DNA of 64,000 nucleotides from Amycolatopsis sp. cg9 (GCF_041346945.1 NZ_CP166850.1:2604001-2668000); one strand, 5' to 3'. Shown: positions 7,997 to 18,461, counted from the stretch's first letter. Numbers and translations are program-made. Notes: generated by a model not told the origin, from the sequence alone.

Positions 7997-8731
7997 TCAC
8001 TCCCAGCGGAAGAGCTTCGCCGCCAGCGCCGTCCCGGCCACCGCGAAGGCGGCGAGCACGACCAGCTGCAGCGGCTGCACCCCGGTGCCGACCCAGGCGT
8101 CCTGCAGCGGCTGCGAACCCGGCGGCACGTAGTCGCCGATCCGGCGGACGACCTCCGGCAGCAGCGGCCGCGGCAGGTACACGCCGCCGAAGAACATGGT
8201 CGGCAGGAACGCGACCATCGCGACGCCGGTCGCGGCCTTCGACGTCCGGGCGACCGCGGCCGCGACCAGGCCCAGCGCGAACATCGAGACGACGCCGAGC
8301 AGCAGCGTCAGGACGAACGAGAGCGGGTGCTTCGGCAGCGGGACGTCGTAGACGGCGTTGCCCAGCCCCAGCACCAGCGCGATGCCCGCGAGCGCGACCA
8401 CGACGTGGATGAGCAGTTGCGCGCCCAGGAGGTTCGCCGGGTGCACCGGCGTCGTGGCCAGCCGGCGCAGCACCCCCTGCTCGCGGTAGGCGGTGACGGC
8501 GGCGGGGATCGACTGCAGCGCGAGCATCGCGAGGCTGACGACGATCAGCGACGGCACCCACGCGTCGATGAACCGGAACCCGCCGGTCTTGTCGCTGGGT
8601 TCGGTCATGCCGGGGATGGCGCCGATGGCGAGCAGCAGGATCGACGGCAGCAGGACGCCGGCGACCGCCATGAACGGCGAGCGGAGGAAGAGCTTCGTTT
8701 CGGTGGCGGTGATCTTGGCGAAGGTGTTCAC
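7997..8731 (-). CDS. ABC-2 type transporter permease
   Basis: 244 residues from GTG 8731, which overlaps the stop of the ATPase gene (GTGA). Six membrane helices: one near 20-40, one at VPSLIVVSLAMLALQ, then LLIHVVVALAGIALVLG, FVLTLLLGVVSMFALGL, VAMVAFLPTMFFGGVYLP and a final VVLAAFAVAGTALAA. This is the DrrB/ABC-2 fold of drug, lipid or antibiotic exporters. It should form the channel for the ATPase encoded just upstream. Confidence 0.9.
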   Translation of the reverse strand: MNTFAKITATETKLFLRSPFMAVAGVLLPSILLLAIGAIPGMTEPSDKTGGFRFIDAWVPSLIVVSLAMLALQSIPAAVTAYREQGVLRRLATTPVHPANLLGAQLLIHVVVALAGIALVLGLGNAVYDVPLPKHPLSFVLTLLLGVVSMFALGLVAAAVARTSKAATGVAMVAFLPTMFFGGVYLPRPLLPEVVRRIGDYVPPGSQPLQDAWVGTGVQPLQLVVLAAFAVAGTALAAKLFRWE

Positions 8732-9441
8732 AGCGCACTCCTGGTCAGCGAGACGAACGCGTCGTCCAAAGTGGACGCATTGACGGATTGGCGGAGCTCG
8801 GTCGGGGTGCCGGTGGCGACCACGCGCCCGGCGTCGAAGATCGCGACGCGATCGCAGAGCCGCTCGGCTTCGTCCATGAAGTGGGTGACGAGCAGGACCG
8901 TGACGCCGGTGGCGCGCACGCCTTCGACGAGCCGCCACGTTTCGCGGCGGGCGTGCGGGTCGAGGCCGGTGGTCAGCTCGTCGAGGATCGCCAGCTCGGG
9001 GCGGCCGACGAGGGCCAGCGCGATCGAGACGCGCTGCTTCTGGCCGCCGGAAAGCTTCCCGAACGCGCTGCGGGCGTGGTCGCGGAGGTCGAGCTGGCCG
9101 AGCAGGACGTCGACGTCAGCCGGGTCCGGGTAGAAGGACGCGAACAGCTCCAGCGCCTCGCGCACCCGCAGTTTCGCGGGCAGCTGGCTTTCCTGCAGCT
9201 GGACGCCGACGCGGCGGGTCAGCGCCGCGCGGTCGGTCGCCGGGTCGAGGCCGAGCACGGAGAGCGTGCCGCCGTCGGCCCGGCGCAGGCCCTGGAGGCA
9301 TTCGACGGTGGTGGTCTTCCCGGCGCCGTTCGTGCCGAGGATGCCGAAGATTTCGCCGCGCTCGACGGTGAACGAAACGCCGTCGACCGCGACCCGGGTG
9401 CCGTAGCGCTTGCGGAGGTCGGTGACTTCGATGAGTGGCAT
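8728..9441 (-). CDS. ABC transporter ATP-binding protein (DrrA-like exporter)
   Basis: 237 residues from ATG 9441 (MPLIEVTDLRKRYG). All nucleotide-binding motifs are present: Walker A GTNGAGKTT, Q-loop VQLQESQL, signature LSGGQKQR, Walker B LAILDE followed by LTTGLDP (Leu replaces the usual Pro of the DEP triplet) and the switch histidine in LLVTHFMDE. It pairs with the permease at 7997. The pair is divergent from the sensor kinase/response regulator at 9612-12031, a common arrangement in which the two-component system controls the exporter. Confidence 0.92.
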   Translation of the reverse strand: MPLIEVTDLRKRYGTRVAVDGVSFTVERGEIFGILGTNGAGKTTTVECLQGLRRADGGTLSVLGLDPATDRAALTRRVGVQLQESQLPAKLRVREALELFASFYPDPADVDVLLGQLDLRDHARSAFGKLSGGQKQRVSIALALVGRPELAILDELTTGLDPHARRETWRLVEGVRATGVTVLLVTHFMDEAERLCDRVAIFDAGRVVATGTPTELRQSVNASTLDDAFVSLTRSAL

Positions 9442-9611
9442 GCCGCCAAAGCTACGAACCGGCGGCGCCACTCGGAATGACGCTGAAACCCCAGCTCAGG
9501 TAGCGTTTTGCTGAAGCGGGGGTGGGGCTGGGCCCACCCCCGTTGTGGGGCTCCGGGCAGTGCGCCCGCGCCGGCGGTTCGGCGAAGATTCCGGGGGAAG
9601 GAGGTGCCGGG

Positions 9612-11432
9612 ATGACGTACTCGCGGGCCCTCGGCCGGGCGCTGGCGCTGGCCGCGCGTGCACTGCTGAGCTGGTTCGACGTGCTGGTCGAGCTGATCGC
9701 GTTCGCGCTGCTGTGCGTCGGGCTGGTGTTCTTCCTCGGCCCCGCGGTCGAATGGTCCCGCGGCCGCTCGACGACGGCCCGTGTGCTGGCCGGGCGCTGG
9801 TGCGGCGTCGAAGTCGAACCGCCGTACCAGCCCGAGCCGCCGGAGCCGGTCCGCGAACGCGACGGCTGGTACCGCGACGGCAACACGCTCTACAAGCGGG
9901 CGTTCTGGATCCGCTGGCAGCACCGGCTCACCTGGGCGCTGGAGGACCCGGCGGCCGAGCGCGAGTTCGCGTGGCAGCTGGTGAACCCGCTCGTCACGCT
10001 GTTCCTGCCGGTCGCCGTGCTGTTCGGCGGGCCGTCGGTGCTGCGCGGCTACGGCCGGTGGACGCGCTGGTGGCTCGGCCCCCGGCCGGTCGTCGAACGC
10101 CGGGGGAACTGGCTGCACCGGCACCTCGAGGCGCTGGGGCACCAGATCGGCATCCTCGTGCTTTCCCTGGTGCAGTTCGTCTTCTCGGCGTGGCAGCTGG
10201 TCGTCATCGCTGTCGCGATGCCGGTGGCGGCGCCGGTCGTGCTGTGGAGCCGGACCATCACGGACACCCTGCGCCGCGAAGCCGGGAACTGGACCGGGGT
10301 GCGGATCACCCGCCCGTACCTGCCGCCGCCCGGGCTGCCGGTGCCGCGGCCGGACGGGCTCTACCAGGTCGGCAAGCAGCTGTACGAGGAGCCGTTCTGG
10401 CCGGTGCAGCACGCCCGGCGGCGGTGGATCCTCGGCGACCGGGCCACTTGGCGCGACCTCGCCGGCGGCGGCCTGATCCCGCTCGTCTCGCTGGCGCTGA
10501 CCCTGCCCACGGTGGCGCTGCTCGGCTGGGGGTTCGTCGGCCTGGTGACGCTGTGGGGGTGGCGGCCGTTCGTGAGCTCGCCGGTCCGCTGGCTGTTCCT
10601 GCCCGAGGTGTCGACGCACCTGGGCGCGCTCGCGCAGACCCCGCTGGCGCTGGCGATGATCGTCGCCGGCCTGGTCCCGACCACCTGGCTCGCCCGGCAG
10701 CAGGCCCGCTTCGTCAAGGTGTGGCTGGGGCCGACCGAGTCGTCGCGGCTCGCCCGGCGCGTCGAACGGCTCAAGCAGACGCGCGCCGACGTCACGGTCG
10801 CGCAGGCGGCGGAGCTGCGGCGCATCGAGCGCGACCTGCACGACGGCATCCAGTCCCGGCTGGTCGCGATGGGCATGAAGCTCGGCGCGGTGGAAGCGCT
10901 GGTGGACACCGACCCGGCCGCGGCGAAACGGCTCGCGGCCGAGCTGCGCGCGTCGTCGTCGGAGGCGCTCACCGAGCTGCGGGTGCTGATCCGCGGCATC
11001 CACCCGCCGGTGCTGTCCGAGCGCGGGCTGGCGGACGCGGTCCGCGCGCTGGCACTGGACAGCCCGCTCAAGGTCCAGGTCACCGGCTCGCTGCCGGGCC
11101 GGCTCGAGGAGCCGGTGGAGGCGTGCGCGTACTTCACGGTGTCCGAGCTGCTCGGCAACGCGGCGAAGCACGGTGCGAAGCGGGCGGCGATCGAGGTTTC
11201 CTTCGACGAGGACCTGCTGACGCTGGTGGTGACCGACGAAGGCCCGGGCGGTGCCAACCCGGCCCTCGGTTCGGGACTCCGCGGAATCGAGCGCAGGCTG
11301 GGCGCCTTCGACGGTAGGTTGACGCTGACCAGCCCGATCGGCGGGCCGACAAGGGCGACCGTGGAGCTCCCGTGTCAGATCGACCCAGAACCGTCGTCGC
11401 CGAAGACCAGTATCTCCTCCGAGACGGTCTGA
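9612..11432 (+). CDS. Membrane sensor histidine kinase, NarL-type partner
   Basis: 606 residues from ATG 9612 behind an excellent GGAAGGAGGTG ribosome site. The long N-terminal part contains several membrane pairs in two similar halves, each with an extra soluble segment (GWYRDGNTLYKRAFW and GLYQVGKQLYEEPFW), so the sensor region looks internally duplicated. The HisKA_3 box is RRIERDLHDGIQSRLVAMGMKLG (phospho-acceptor His in DLHDG) and the ATPase has ELLGNAAKHGA and VTDEGPGG. It phosphorylates the overlapping response regulator; the signal is unknown. Likely linked to the divergent ABC exporter. Confidence 0.9.
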   Translation: MTYSRALGRALALAARALLSWFDVLVELIAFALLCVGLVFFLGPAVEWSRGRSTTARVLAGRWCGVEVEPPYQPEPPEPVRERDGWYRDGNTLYKRAFWIRWQHRLTWALEDPAAEREFAWQLVNPLVTLFLPVAVLFGGPSVLRGYGRWTRWWLGPRPVVERRGNWLHRHLEALGHQIGILVLSLVQFVFSAWQLVVIAVAMPVAAPVVLWSRTITDTLRREAGNWTGVRITRPYLPPPGLPVPRPDGLYQVGKQLYEEPFWPVQHARRRWILGDRATWRDLAGGGLIPLVSLALTLPTVALLGWGFVGLVTLWGWRPFVSSPVRWLFLPEVSTHLGALAQTPLALAMIVAGLVPTTWLARQQARFVKVWLGPTESSRLARRVERLKQTRADVTVAQAAELRRIERDLHDGIQSRLVAMGMKLGAVEALVDTDPAAAKRLAAELRASSSEALTELRVLIRGIHPPVLSERGLADAVRALALDSPLKVQVTGSLPGRLEEPVEACAYFTVSELLGNAAKHGAKRAAIEVSFDEDLLTLVVTDEGPGGANPALGSGLRGIERRLGAFDGRLTLTSPIGGPTRATVELPCQIDPEPSSPKTSISSETV

Positions 11433-12031
11433 CGCACTTGCTGGCAGCGCACGGCTTCGACGTCGTCGCCGCGGTCGGCAGCGGTCCCGAACTGGCGGAC
11501 GCGTTGCGGGAACACCGCCCCGAAGTGTCCATTGTGGACGTCCGGATGCCGCCGACGAACACCGACGAGGGCCTGCAGGTCGCACTGGCGGCCCGCCGCG
11601 AAGTCCCGGGGCTGCCGATCCTCGTGCTGTCCCAGCACGTCGAGCAGCTGTACGCGCGCGAGCTGCTGGCCGACGGCACGGGTGCGATCGGCTACCTGCT
11701 GAAGGACCGCGTGTTCAACGCGGACCAGTTCATCGACGCGGTCCGCCGGGTCGCCGCCGGCGGCACGGTGATGGACCCCGAGGTGATCGCGAAACTGGTG
11801 GCGGGCAACCCGTCCGACCCGCTGGGCGCGTTGACGCCTCGCGAGCGCGAAGTGCTGGGCCTGATGGCGGAAGGCTGCTCGAACGCGGCGATCGCCACGA
11901 AGCTGCACTTCAGCGAAGGAGCGGTCGGCAAGCACACGGCGAACATCTTCGCGAAGCTCGGGATCACGGCTTCGGACGACACGAACCGCCGCGTGCTGGC
12001 CGTTCTCGCCTACCTCGGCGCGGACGCTTAG
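11372..12031 (+). CDS. LuxR/NarL-family response regulator
   Basis: 219 residues from GTG 11372, overlapping the kinase gene by 61 bases in another frame, so the two are translationally linked. The receiver domain has the acidic pair VVAEDQ near residue 10, the phospho-acceptor aspartate in SIVDVRMPP near 55, and a conserved lysine in YLLKDRV. The C-terminal helix-turn-helix is LTPREREVLGLMAEGCSNAAIATKLHFSE...VGKHTANIFAKL. It should bind DNA after phosphorylation, most simply at the 9442-9611 divergent promoter region. The stop overlaps the convergent reductase gene by 4 bases. Confidence 0.92.
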   Translation: MSDRPRTVVAEDQYLLRDGLTHLLAAHGFDVVAAVGSGPELADALREHRPEVSIVDVRMPPTNTDEGLQVALAARREVPGLPILVLSQHVEQLYARELLADGTGAIGYLLKDRVFNADQFIDAVRRVAAGGTVMDPEVIAKLVAGNPSDPLGALTPREREVLGLMAEGCSNAAIATKLHFSEGAVGKHTANIFAKLGITASDDTNRRVLAVLAYLGADA

Positions 12032-13383
12032 CCGCGCGAGACCCGCGTCATCTCGTCGCGCTCGACGACCTTGACCCGCTCCCGGCCCGCGGCCGAACCG
12101 AGCGCCTTCTCGTGCGCGTCCAGGCGGCCCCAGCCGTCCCACGTCGTGAACGGGATGCCGCGGGCGGCCAGGAAGTCGAGGATCGCGTCGGGCGACGGGA
12201 ACTTCGGTGCCGTCAACGTGTCCGCGTCCGCCAGCAGGCTCGCGACGGTTTCCGCCGCGTCGCCCTTCGTGTGGCCGATCAGGCCGACCGGGCCGCGCTT
12301 GATCCAGCCCGTCACGTACACGCCGGGGAGCTGGTTCTCGTCCAGGTCGAGCACCCGGCCCGCCTGGTTGGGGACGACGCCCGCCACGTGGTCGAACGGG
12401 ATCTCCGGCAGGTGCGACGACAGGTAGCCGACCGCGCGGTAGACCGCCTGGACGTCCCAGTCGTGGAACTCGCCCGTGCCGCGCACGTTCCCGTCGCCGG
12501 TCAGCTCGGTGCGTTCGGTGCGCAGCCCGGTGACCCGGCCGTCCGCGCCGACGATCTCCGCGGGGGAGTGGAAGAAGTGCAGGTGCAGCCGCCGCGGCCG
12601 GGTGCCGGGCTCGCGGATCGCCCACTCCTGCAGCGTCTTCACGACCATGTCGATCTGCTTCGACGCCCGCAGCGCCGCGATGCTGCCCTCGTCGAACTCG
12701 ATGTCCTCGGGGTACACGATGACCTCGACGTTCGGCGAGTGGTCGAGCTCCCGCAGCTCCAGCGGCGTGAACTTCGCCTGCGCCGGCCCGCGGCGGCCGA
12801 ACACGTGCACGTCGGTCACCGGGCTGGCCTTCAGGCCCTGGTAGACGTTCTCCGGGATGTCCGTGGTGAGCAGCTCGTCCGCGGTCTTCGCCAGGACGCG
12901 CGCGACGTCGAGCGCCACGTTGCCGACGCCGAGGACCGCGACCGAAGACGCGGTCAGCGGCCAGGTGCGCGGCACGTCCGGGTGGCCGTCGTACCAGGAC
13001 ACGAAGTCCGCGGCGCCGTAGCTGCCGTCGAGGTCGGCGCCCGGGACGTCGAGCGCGCGGTCGGCCGACGCGCCGGTGGAGAAGATCACCGCGTCGTAGA
13101 ACTCGCGCAGCTCGTCGAGCTTGATGTCGGTGCCGTAGTCGATGTTGCCCAGCAGCCGGATGTTCGGCTTCGACAGCACCTTCTCCAGCGCGGTCACGAT
13201 GCCCTTGATGCGCGGGTGGTCGGGCGCGACGCCGTAGCGGATCAGCCCGAACGGCGCCGGCATCCGCTCGAACAGGTCGATCTGCACGTCGGCGTCGGAC
13301 TTGTCGAGGATGTCGGCGGCGTAGATCCCGGCGGGACCGGCGCCCACCACGGCTACGCGAAGAGTTCGGCTCACACCCTCCAC
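12028..13383 (-). CDS. fprA: Ferredoxin/adrenodoxin-type NADP+ reductase (FprA-like)
   Basis: 451 residues. N-terminal FAD Rossmann motif VVGAGPAGIYAAD, then GLIRYGVAPDHPRIKGI, typical of adrenodoxin-reductase-like FprA. A second nucleotide-binding site, VLGVGNVALDVARVL, and FGRRGPAQAKFTPLEL fit NADPH binding; YVTGWIKRGPVGLIGHTKGDA is the conserved FAD end. It moves electrons between NADPH and a ferredoxin, supplying P450s or other Fe-S enzymes in the cytoplasm. The start is GTG 13383 or GTG 13374; neither has a spaced ribosome site, suggesting a leaderless message. An iron-box-like palindrome lies directly upstream. Confidence 0.92.
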   Translation of the reverse strand: MEGVSRTLRVAVVGAGPAGIYAADILDKSDADVQIDLFERMPAPFGLIRYGVAPDHPRIKGIVTALEKVLSKPNIRLLGNIDYGTDIKLDELREFYDAVIFSTGASADRALDVPGADLDGSYGAADFVSWYDGHPDVPRTWPLTASSVAVLGVGNVALDVARVLAKTADELLTTDIPENVYQGLKASPVTDVHVFGRRGPAQAKFTPLELRELDHSPNVEVIVYPEDIEFDEGSIAALRASKQIDMVVKTLQEWAIREPGTRPRRLHLHFFHSPAEIVGADGRVTGLRTERTELTGDGNVRGTGEFHDWDVQAVYRAVGYLSSHLPEIPFDHVAGVVPNQAGRVLDLDENQLPGVYVTGWIKRGPVGLIGHTKGDAAETVASLLADADTLTAPKFPSPDAILDFLAARGIPFTTWDGWGRLDAHEKALGSAAGRERVKVVERDEMTRVSRG

Positions 13384-13386
13384 CGT

Positions 13387-13406
13387 AAGTTAGGGTCACC
13401 TAACTT
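13387..13406. promoter_or_regulatory. IdeR/DmdR iron-box-like operator
   Basis: AAGTTAGG (13387-13394) and CCTAACTT (13399-13406) form a perfect inverted repeat around GTCA. Read on the minus strand from base 13404 down, it matches the 19-base DtxR/IdeR consensus TTAGGTTAGSCTAACCTAA at about 15 positions by eye. It begins 4 bases upstream of the fprA-like start codon, so a bound repressor would block transcription. Confidence 0.6.
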
Positions 13407-13510
13407 GAAATGTGACGTGCAGTACGGTCCACCTGGTGGGAGGGGTCGGGCCGGAGCAGTGCCCGATCGGGTGTTGAGGTCATGATCGACTCTTTGTTAG
13501 CTTCGGAACA

Positions 13511-13542
13511 GGGGAGGAACGCCTCCTTTCGACGAGTCGAAA
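13511..13542. promoter_or_regulatory. Two inverted repeats in the leader of the small secreted protein gene
   Basis: GGAGG (13513-13517) can pair with CCTCC (13522-13526) around AACG, and TTTCGAC (13527-13533) with GTCGAAA (13536-13542) around GA. They lie 15-45 bases before ATG 13557. The first would hide a purine-rich ribosome-like sequence; the second is a compact operator-like dyad. Role not known. Confidence 0.4.
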
Positions 13543-13556
13543 GTGGTGTGGTGACA

Positions 13557-13916
13557 ATGCTTTTCCGACGTATCAGTCGTGCCTTCTTCGTTTTCGCCGT
13601 GGCCGCGGGGGTGGTGGTTCCCGGGGTCGCGGGCGCGGCCACGCAGACGACGCCGCACTGCGGGTCGAACATCGTCTGCTGGTACCACGGCATCAACTTC
13701 ACCCGTGGTGCCGACGCCTGGACCCCGATCGCGTCCGGCGACTGCCTGTCCTTCGCGGAGAAAGGCGCGGGGGTCGGCGAGTCCGCCGGGAACGGCAGCG
13801 ATTACCCGGCCCGGTTCTGGTCGAACGGCAATTGCACCGGGATCAGCAAGATCGTGAATCCGCAGACCGAGAACCCCAATCTCGGGTTCCAGGCCTTTTC
13901 CCTCGGCGGAATCTAA
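13557..13916 (+). CDS. Small secreted cysteine-rich protein
   Basis: 119 residues from ATG 13557, with a clear signal peptide (MLFRRISRAFFVFAVAAGVVVPGVAGA, cleavage after AGA-A). The mature part of about 92 residues contains four cysteines (HCGSNIVCWYHG, GDCLSF, NGNCTG), Gly/Asn-rich turns and aromatic residues. The Cys-x-Trp-Tyr and FWSNGNCTG features loosely resemble peptidase-inhibitor I36 / crystallin-like secreted proteins, but I would not assign that. In-frame GTGs at 13548 and 13551 are alternative starts. It stands alone between the fprA-like gene and pabA. Confidence 0.7.
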   Translation: MLFRRISRAFFVFAVAAGVVVPGVAGAATQTTPHCGSNIVCWYHGINFTRGADAWTPIASGDCLSFAEKGAGVGESAGNGSDYPARFWSNGNCTGISKIVNPQTENPNLGFQAFSLGGI

Positions 13917-13957
13917 CGCGTGGAGGGCGGTCCCGGGTAGCCGGTAAGCTCGGCGCC

Positions 13958-14602
13958 ATGCGCGTCCTCGTCGTCGACAACTACGACAGCTTCGTCTACA
14001 ACCTGGTCCAGTACCTGGCCCAGCTCGGCGCCGACTGCACGGTCTGGCGCAACGACGTCGTGGACCTCGACCGCGTGCCCGAGTTCGACGCCGTGCTGGT
14101 GTCGCCCGGCCCTGGGACGCCCGAACGCGCTGGTCAGAGCATGGACGTCATCCGCAGGTGCGCCGAGACGCGCACGCCGATGCTCGGCGTCTGCCTCGGC
14201 CACCAGGCGCTCGGCGTCGTCTACGGCGCGACCGTCGACCGCGCGCCGGAGCTGCTCCACGGCAAGACGAGCCAGGTGCGGCACACCGGCGCCGGCATCC
14301 TCAAGGACTTGCCGGAGGAGTTCACGGCCACCCGGTACCACTCCTTGACCGTGCTGCCCGAAACCATCGCCGAAGACGTCTTCGAGGTCACCGGGCGCAC
14401 CGAGTCCGGCATCGTGATGGGCATGCGCCACCGCGAGCTGCCGCTGGAAGGCGTCCAGTTCCACCCGGAGTCCGTGCTCACCGAGGGCGGCCACCGGATG
14501 CTGGCGAACTGGCTGGCCACCGCCGGCCACCCCGTCGACCCCGCCCGGGTGGACGAACTCGAGCGCGCGACCAAGGCGCTCCAGAAGGCCGCTGTTGCGT
14601 GA
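13958..14602 (+). CDS. pabA: Glutamine amidotransferase of para-aminobenzoate/anthranilate synthase
   Basis: 214 residues from ATG 13958. It is a class I amidotransferase: N-terminus RVLVVDNYDSFVYNLVQYL, oxyanion strand VSPGPGTPE, nucleophile cysteine in GVCLGHQALG, and the His/Glu pair in GVQFHPESVLTEGG. It releases ammonia from glutamine for aminodeoxychorismate (folate) or anthranilate (tryptophan) formation; in actinomycetes the copy next to pknB is named trpG or pabA and may serve both. No PabB/TrpE partner is in the window. The stop overlaps the next start (GTGA). Confidence 0.93.
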   Translation: MRVLVVDNYDSFVYNLVQYLAQLGADCTVWRNDVVDLDRVPEFDAVLVSPGPGTPERAGQSMDVIRRCAETRTPMLGVCLGHQALGVVYGATVDRAPELLHGKTSQVRHTGAGILKDLPEEFTATRYHSLTVLPETIAEDVFEVTGRTESGIVMGMRHRELPLEGVQFHPESVLTEGGHRMLANWLATAGHPVDPARVDELERATKALQKAAVA

Positions 14603-15390
14603 TCCGGCTCGAGGGGGTCGGCAAGCGGTACGGGCGCGGTGACTTCGTCCTCCGCGACGTCGACCTGACCGTCGAGCCCGGCCACGTCGTCGGCGTCCTC
14701 GGCAGCAACGGCTCCGGCAAGTCGACGCTGCTGCGGATCATGGCCGGCGTCTCGCACCCGACCACCGGGTCCCTCACCGGCACCCCGCGGGTCGGCTACC
14801 TGCCGGACCGCTTCCCGGCCGGGCAGCGCATGGGCGCGCGGGCGTACCTGCGGCACATGGCGCGCATCCACGGGCTCACCGACCTCTCGATGATCGACCC
14901 GCTGCTCGACCGGCTGGCGCTCGTCGGCGGCCCGGCCGCGCCGCTGCGCACGCTGTCCAAGGGCAACGCGCAGAAGGTCGGGCTCGCGCAGGCCGTCATG
15001 GTGCGCCCCGACCTGCTGATCCTCGACGAGCCGTGGTCCGGGCTCGACGTCGGCGCGCACGCGATCCTCGGCGAGCTCGTCGCCGAGACGCGGGCGCGCG
15101 GGGCGAGCGTCGTGTTCACCGACCACCGCCCGCAGGTCGTGCACGACCACGCCGACGTCGTCCACCTCATCGACGAGGGCCGGCTGACGGCGGAAAGCAC
15201 CGAGCCGACCACCCGGATCGTCCTGCGCGGCGGCGGCACCGGCTGGGCCGACGAGCCCGGCGTGCGGCACGCGGTCGTCGAAGGCGCCCAGGTGGTGCTC
15301 ACGGTCGAGGTCGCTTCGGTGGACGCGGTGCTGCTGCGGGCGTTGAAGGACGGCTGGTCGGTGCGGGAGGTGGCGCCGTGCTCGCCATGA
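14599..15390 (+). CDS. ABC transporter ATP-binding protein
   Basis: 263 residues from GTG 14599, overlapping pabA by 4 bases. Walker A is GSNGSGKST and Walker B LLILDEP followed by WSGLD. The signature segment reads LSKGNAQKVGLAQA: LSKGN replaces LSGGQ, a variant seen in some exporter ATPases. After residue 200 there is an extra domain of about 60 residues (RIVLRGGGTGWADEP...). It should power the six-helix permease encoded next. Coupling to pabA is positional only. Confidence 0.88.
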   Translation: MIRLEGVGKRYGRGDFVLRDVDLTVEPGHVVGVLGSNGSGKSTLLRIMAGVSHPTTGSLTGTPRVGYLPDRFPAGQRMGARAYLRHMARIHGLTDLSMIDPLLDRLALVGGPAAPLRTLSKGNAQKVGLAQAVMVRPDLLILDEPWSGLDVGAHAILGELVAETRARGASVVFTDHRPQVVHDHADVVHLIDEGRLTAESTEPTTRIVLRGGGTGWADEPGVRHAVVEGAQVVLTVEVASVDAVLLRALKDGWSVREVAPCSP

Positions 15391-16019
15391 CCCGCTACTA
15401 CCTGGTGCTGCTCGGCCATTCGCAGCGGTACCTGCCCGCGCTGCTCGCCTACCTCGCCCTCTGCGTGATCCTCTACGCCGACCCGAATTCGCCGCCGCTG
15501 CCGCTGTTCGGCGTGAGCGCCGGCGGTCTGCTGGTCGTGTCGTGCTGGCTGACGATCGCGCTGCTCGACATCGAAGACCCGGTCCAGCGGCTGGTGACCC
15601 TCAGCCACGCCCGCCGGTGGCGGCGGATGATCACCGGTGCCGTCCTCACGGTGCTGGCCTGTTCGCTGGTCCTCACGGTGATCACCGAGGTGTGGTCGGC
15701 GCTCAAGTCGTTCAAGGTCCAGCCGTCGGCGCTCGGCATCGGGCTGCTCGCCCACCTCGCGTGCGCGCTGCTGGGCATCGCGATCGCCCTCCCGTGCTCG
15801 CGGCTGCTGGTGCAGCGGATCGGCTGGACGGTGCTCGCCGCCGTCGTCACGTTGATCGTCGTGCTGCTGGCGAAGATCCCGCTGGTCCACCCCCTGCTGC
15901 ACGCCCTGACCGACGAGGAACCGGTCGCCGGCCCGCTGGCGCTCGCGCTCGGGACGTCGGTAGTGGTGCTGGCCGTCAGCTTCTTCGCCGTCTCGACGCT
16001 GGTTCGCCGCCGGTCTTGA
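15378..16019 (+). CDS. ABC exporter membrane subunit
   Basis: 213 residues from GTG 15378, seven bases after GGGAGG at 15365-15370; ATG 15387 is the alternative. Six hydrophobic helices are visible (starting near YLPALLAYLALCVILYA and ending GTSVVVLAVSFFAVSTLV). No conserved family motif beyond that, but the overlap with the ATPase gene marks it as the membrane partner. Substrate unknown. An AT-rich stretch follows the stop (16020-16046), unusual for this genome, and probably carries the promoter of the next gene. Confidence 0.82.
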   Translation: MLAMTRYYLVLLGHSQRYLPALLAYLALCVILYADPNSPPLPLFGVSAGGLLVVSCWLTIALLDIEDPVQRLVTLSHARRWRRMITGAVLTVLACSLVLTVITEVWSALKSFKVQPSALGIGLLAHLACALLGIAIALPCSRLLVQRIGWTVLAAVVTLIVVLLAKIPLVHPLLHALTDEEPVAGPLALALGTSVVVLAVSFFAVSTLVRRRS

Positions 16020-16119
16020 TTGCAAATTGCAGAATTCAATTTCCGGACCGGGCTTCCTGTGGGACCACGTGGCCGACTAAGGTTCGGGGCCTCTCCGGTT
16101 CTGGGTGAACGGAGAACGG

Positions 16120-16437
16120 GTGACGGCTGGGATCGTCGCGATCACCGTGCCAGACTCCGACGGCGAGCTCCCGGAGCTCGCCGCCTGGCTGCGCGGCGAG
16201 GACGAACTCCGTGGCCGCGTCCAGCTCTTCGACGCCGTCGTGGTCGGCGTGACGAGCAATTCCGCCGGCGTCTTCTGCAGTTCCCTCTTCGCGTGGCTGC
16301 GGCGCTGCCGCGAAGGCCGCGTCTCCCTGAAGGTGAAGCGCTCCGGCGCGGCCGAAGAACTCGAACTCGACTGCGGTCCGGCGAGCGACGCCGAGCAGGT
16401 GCTCGGCGCCGTCCGGGGATTCCTCGACAAAGCCTGA
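16120..16437 (+). CDS. Effector-associated constant component EACC1-like protein
   Basis: 105 residues from GTG 16120, five bases after CGGAG; GTG 16105 is less likely. The sequence reads IVAITVPDSDGELPELAAWLRGEDELRGRV, then a hydrophobic helix FDAVVVGVTSNSAGVFCSSLFAWLRR, then a beta-rich end LKVKRSGAAEELELD...AVRGFLDKA. This order (DGEL/WL-ELRGRV, central hydrophobic stretch, C-terminal strand-helix) is that of EACC1, a small component found beside caspase-like, trypsin-like or other effectors in predicted actinobacterial conflict systems. Here no effector gene is adjacent: the neighbours are an exporter and the pknB operon. Confidence 0.72.
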   Translation: MTAGIVAITVPDSDGELPELAAWLRGEDELRGRVQLFDAVVVGVTSNSAGVFCSSLFAWLRRCREGRVSLKVKRSGAAEELELDCGPASDAEQVLGAVRGFLDKA

Positions 16438-16445
16438 AGCACGAA

Positions 16446-16477
16446 GAAGGCCCGCACGGCGAACCGTGCGGGCCTTC
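16446..16477. terminator. Bidirectional hairpin terminator
   Basis: GAAGGCCCGCACGG (16446-16459) pairs perfectly with CCGTGCGGGCCTTC (16464-16477) around a CGAA loop. It separates the EACC1 gene (ends 16437) from the convergent end of pknB (16491). Confidence 0.85.
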
Positions 16478-16490
16478 TCGCTGTCTCGCG

Positions 16491-18457
<1,967 letters not shown>

Positions 18458-18461
<4 letters not shown>

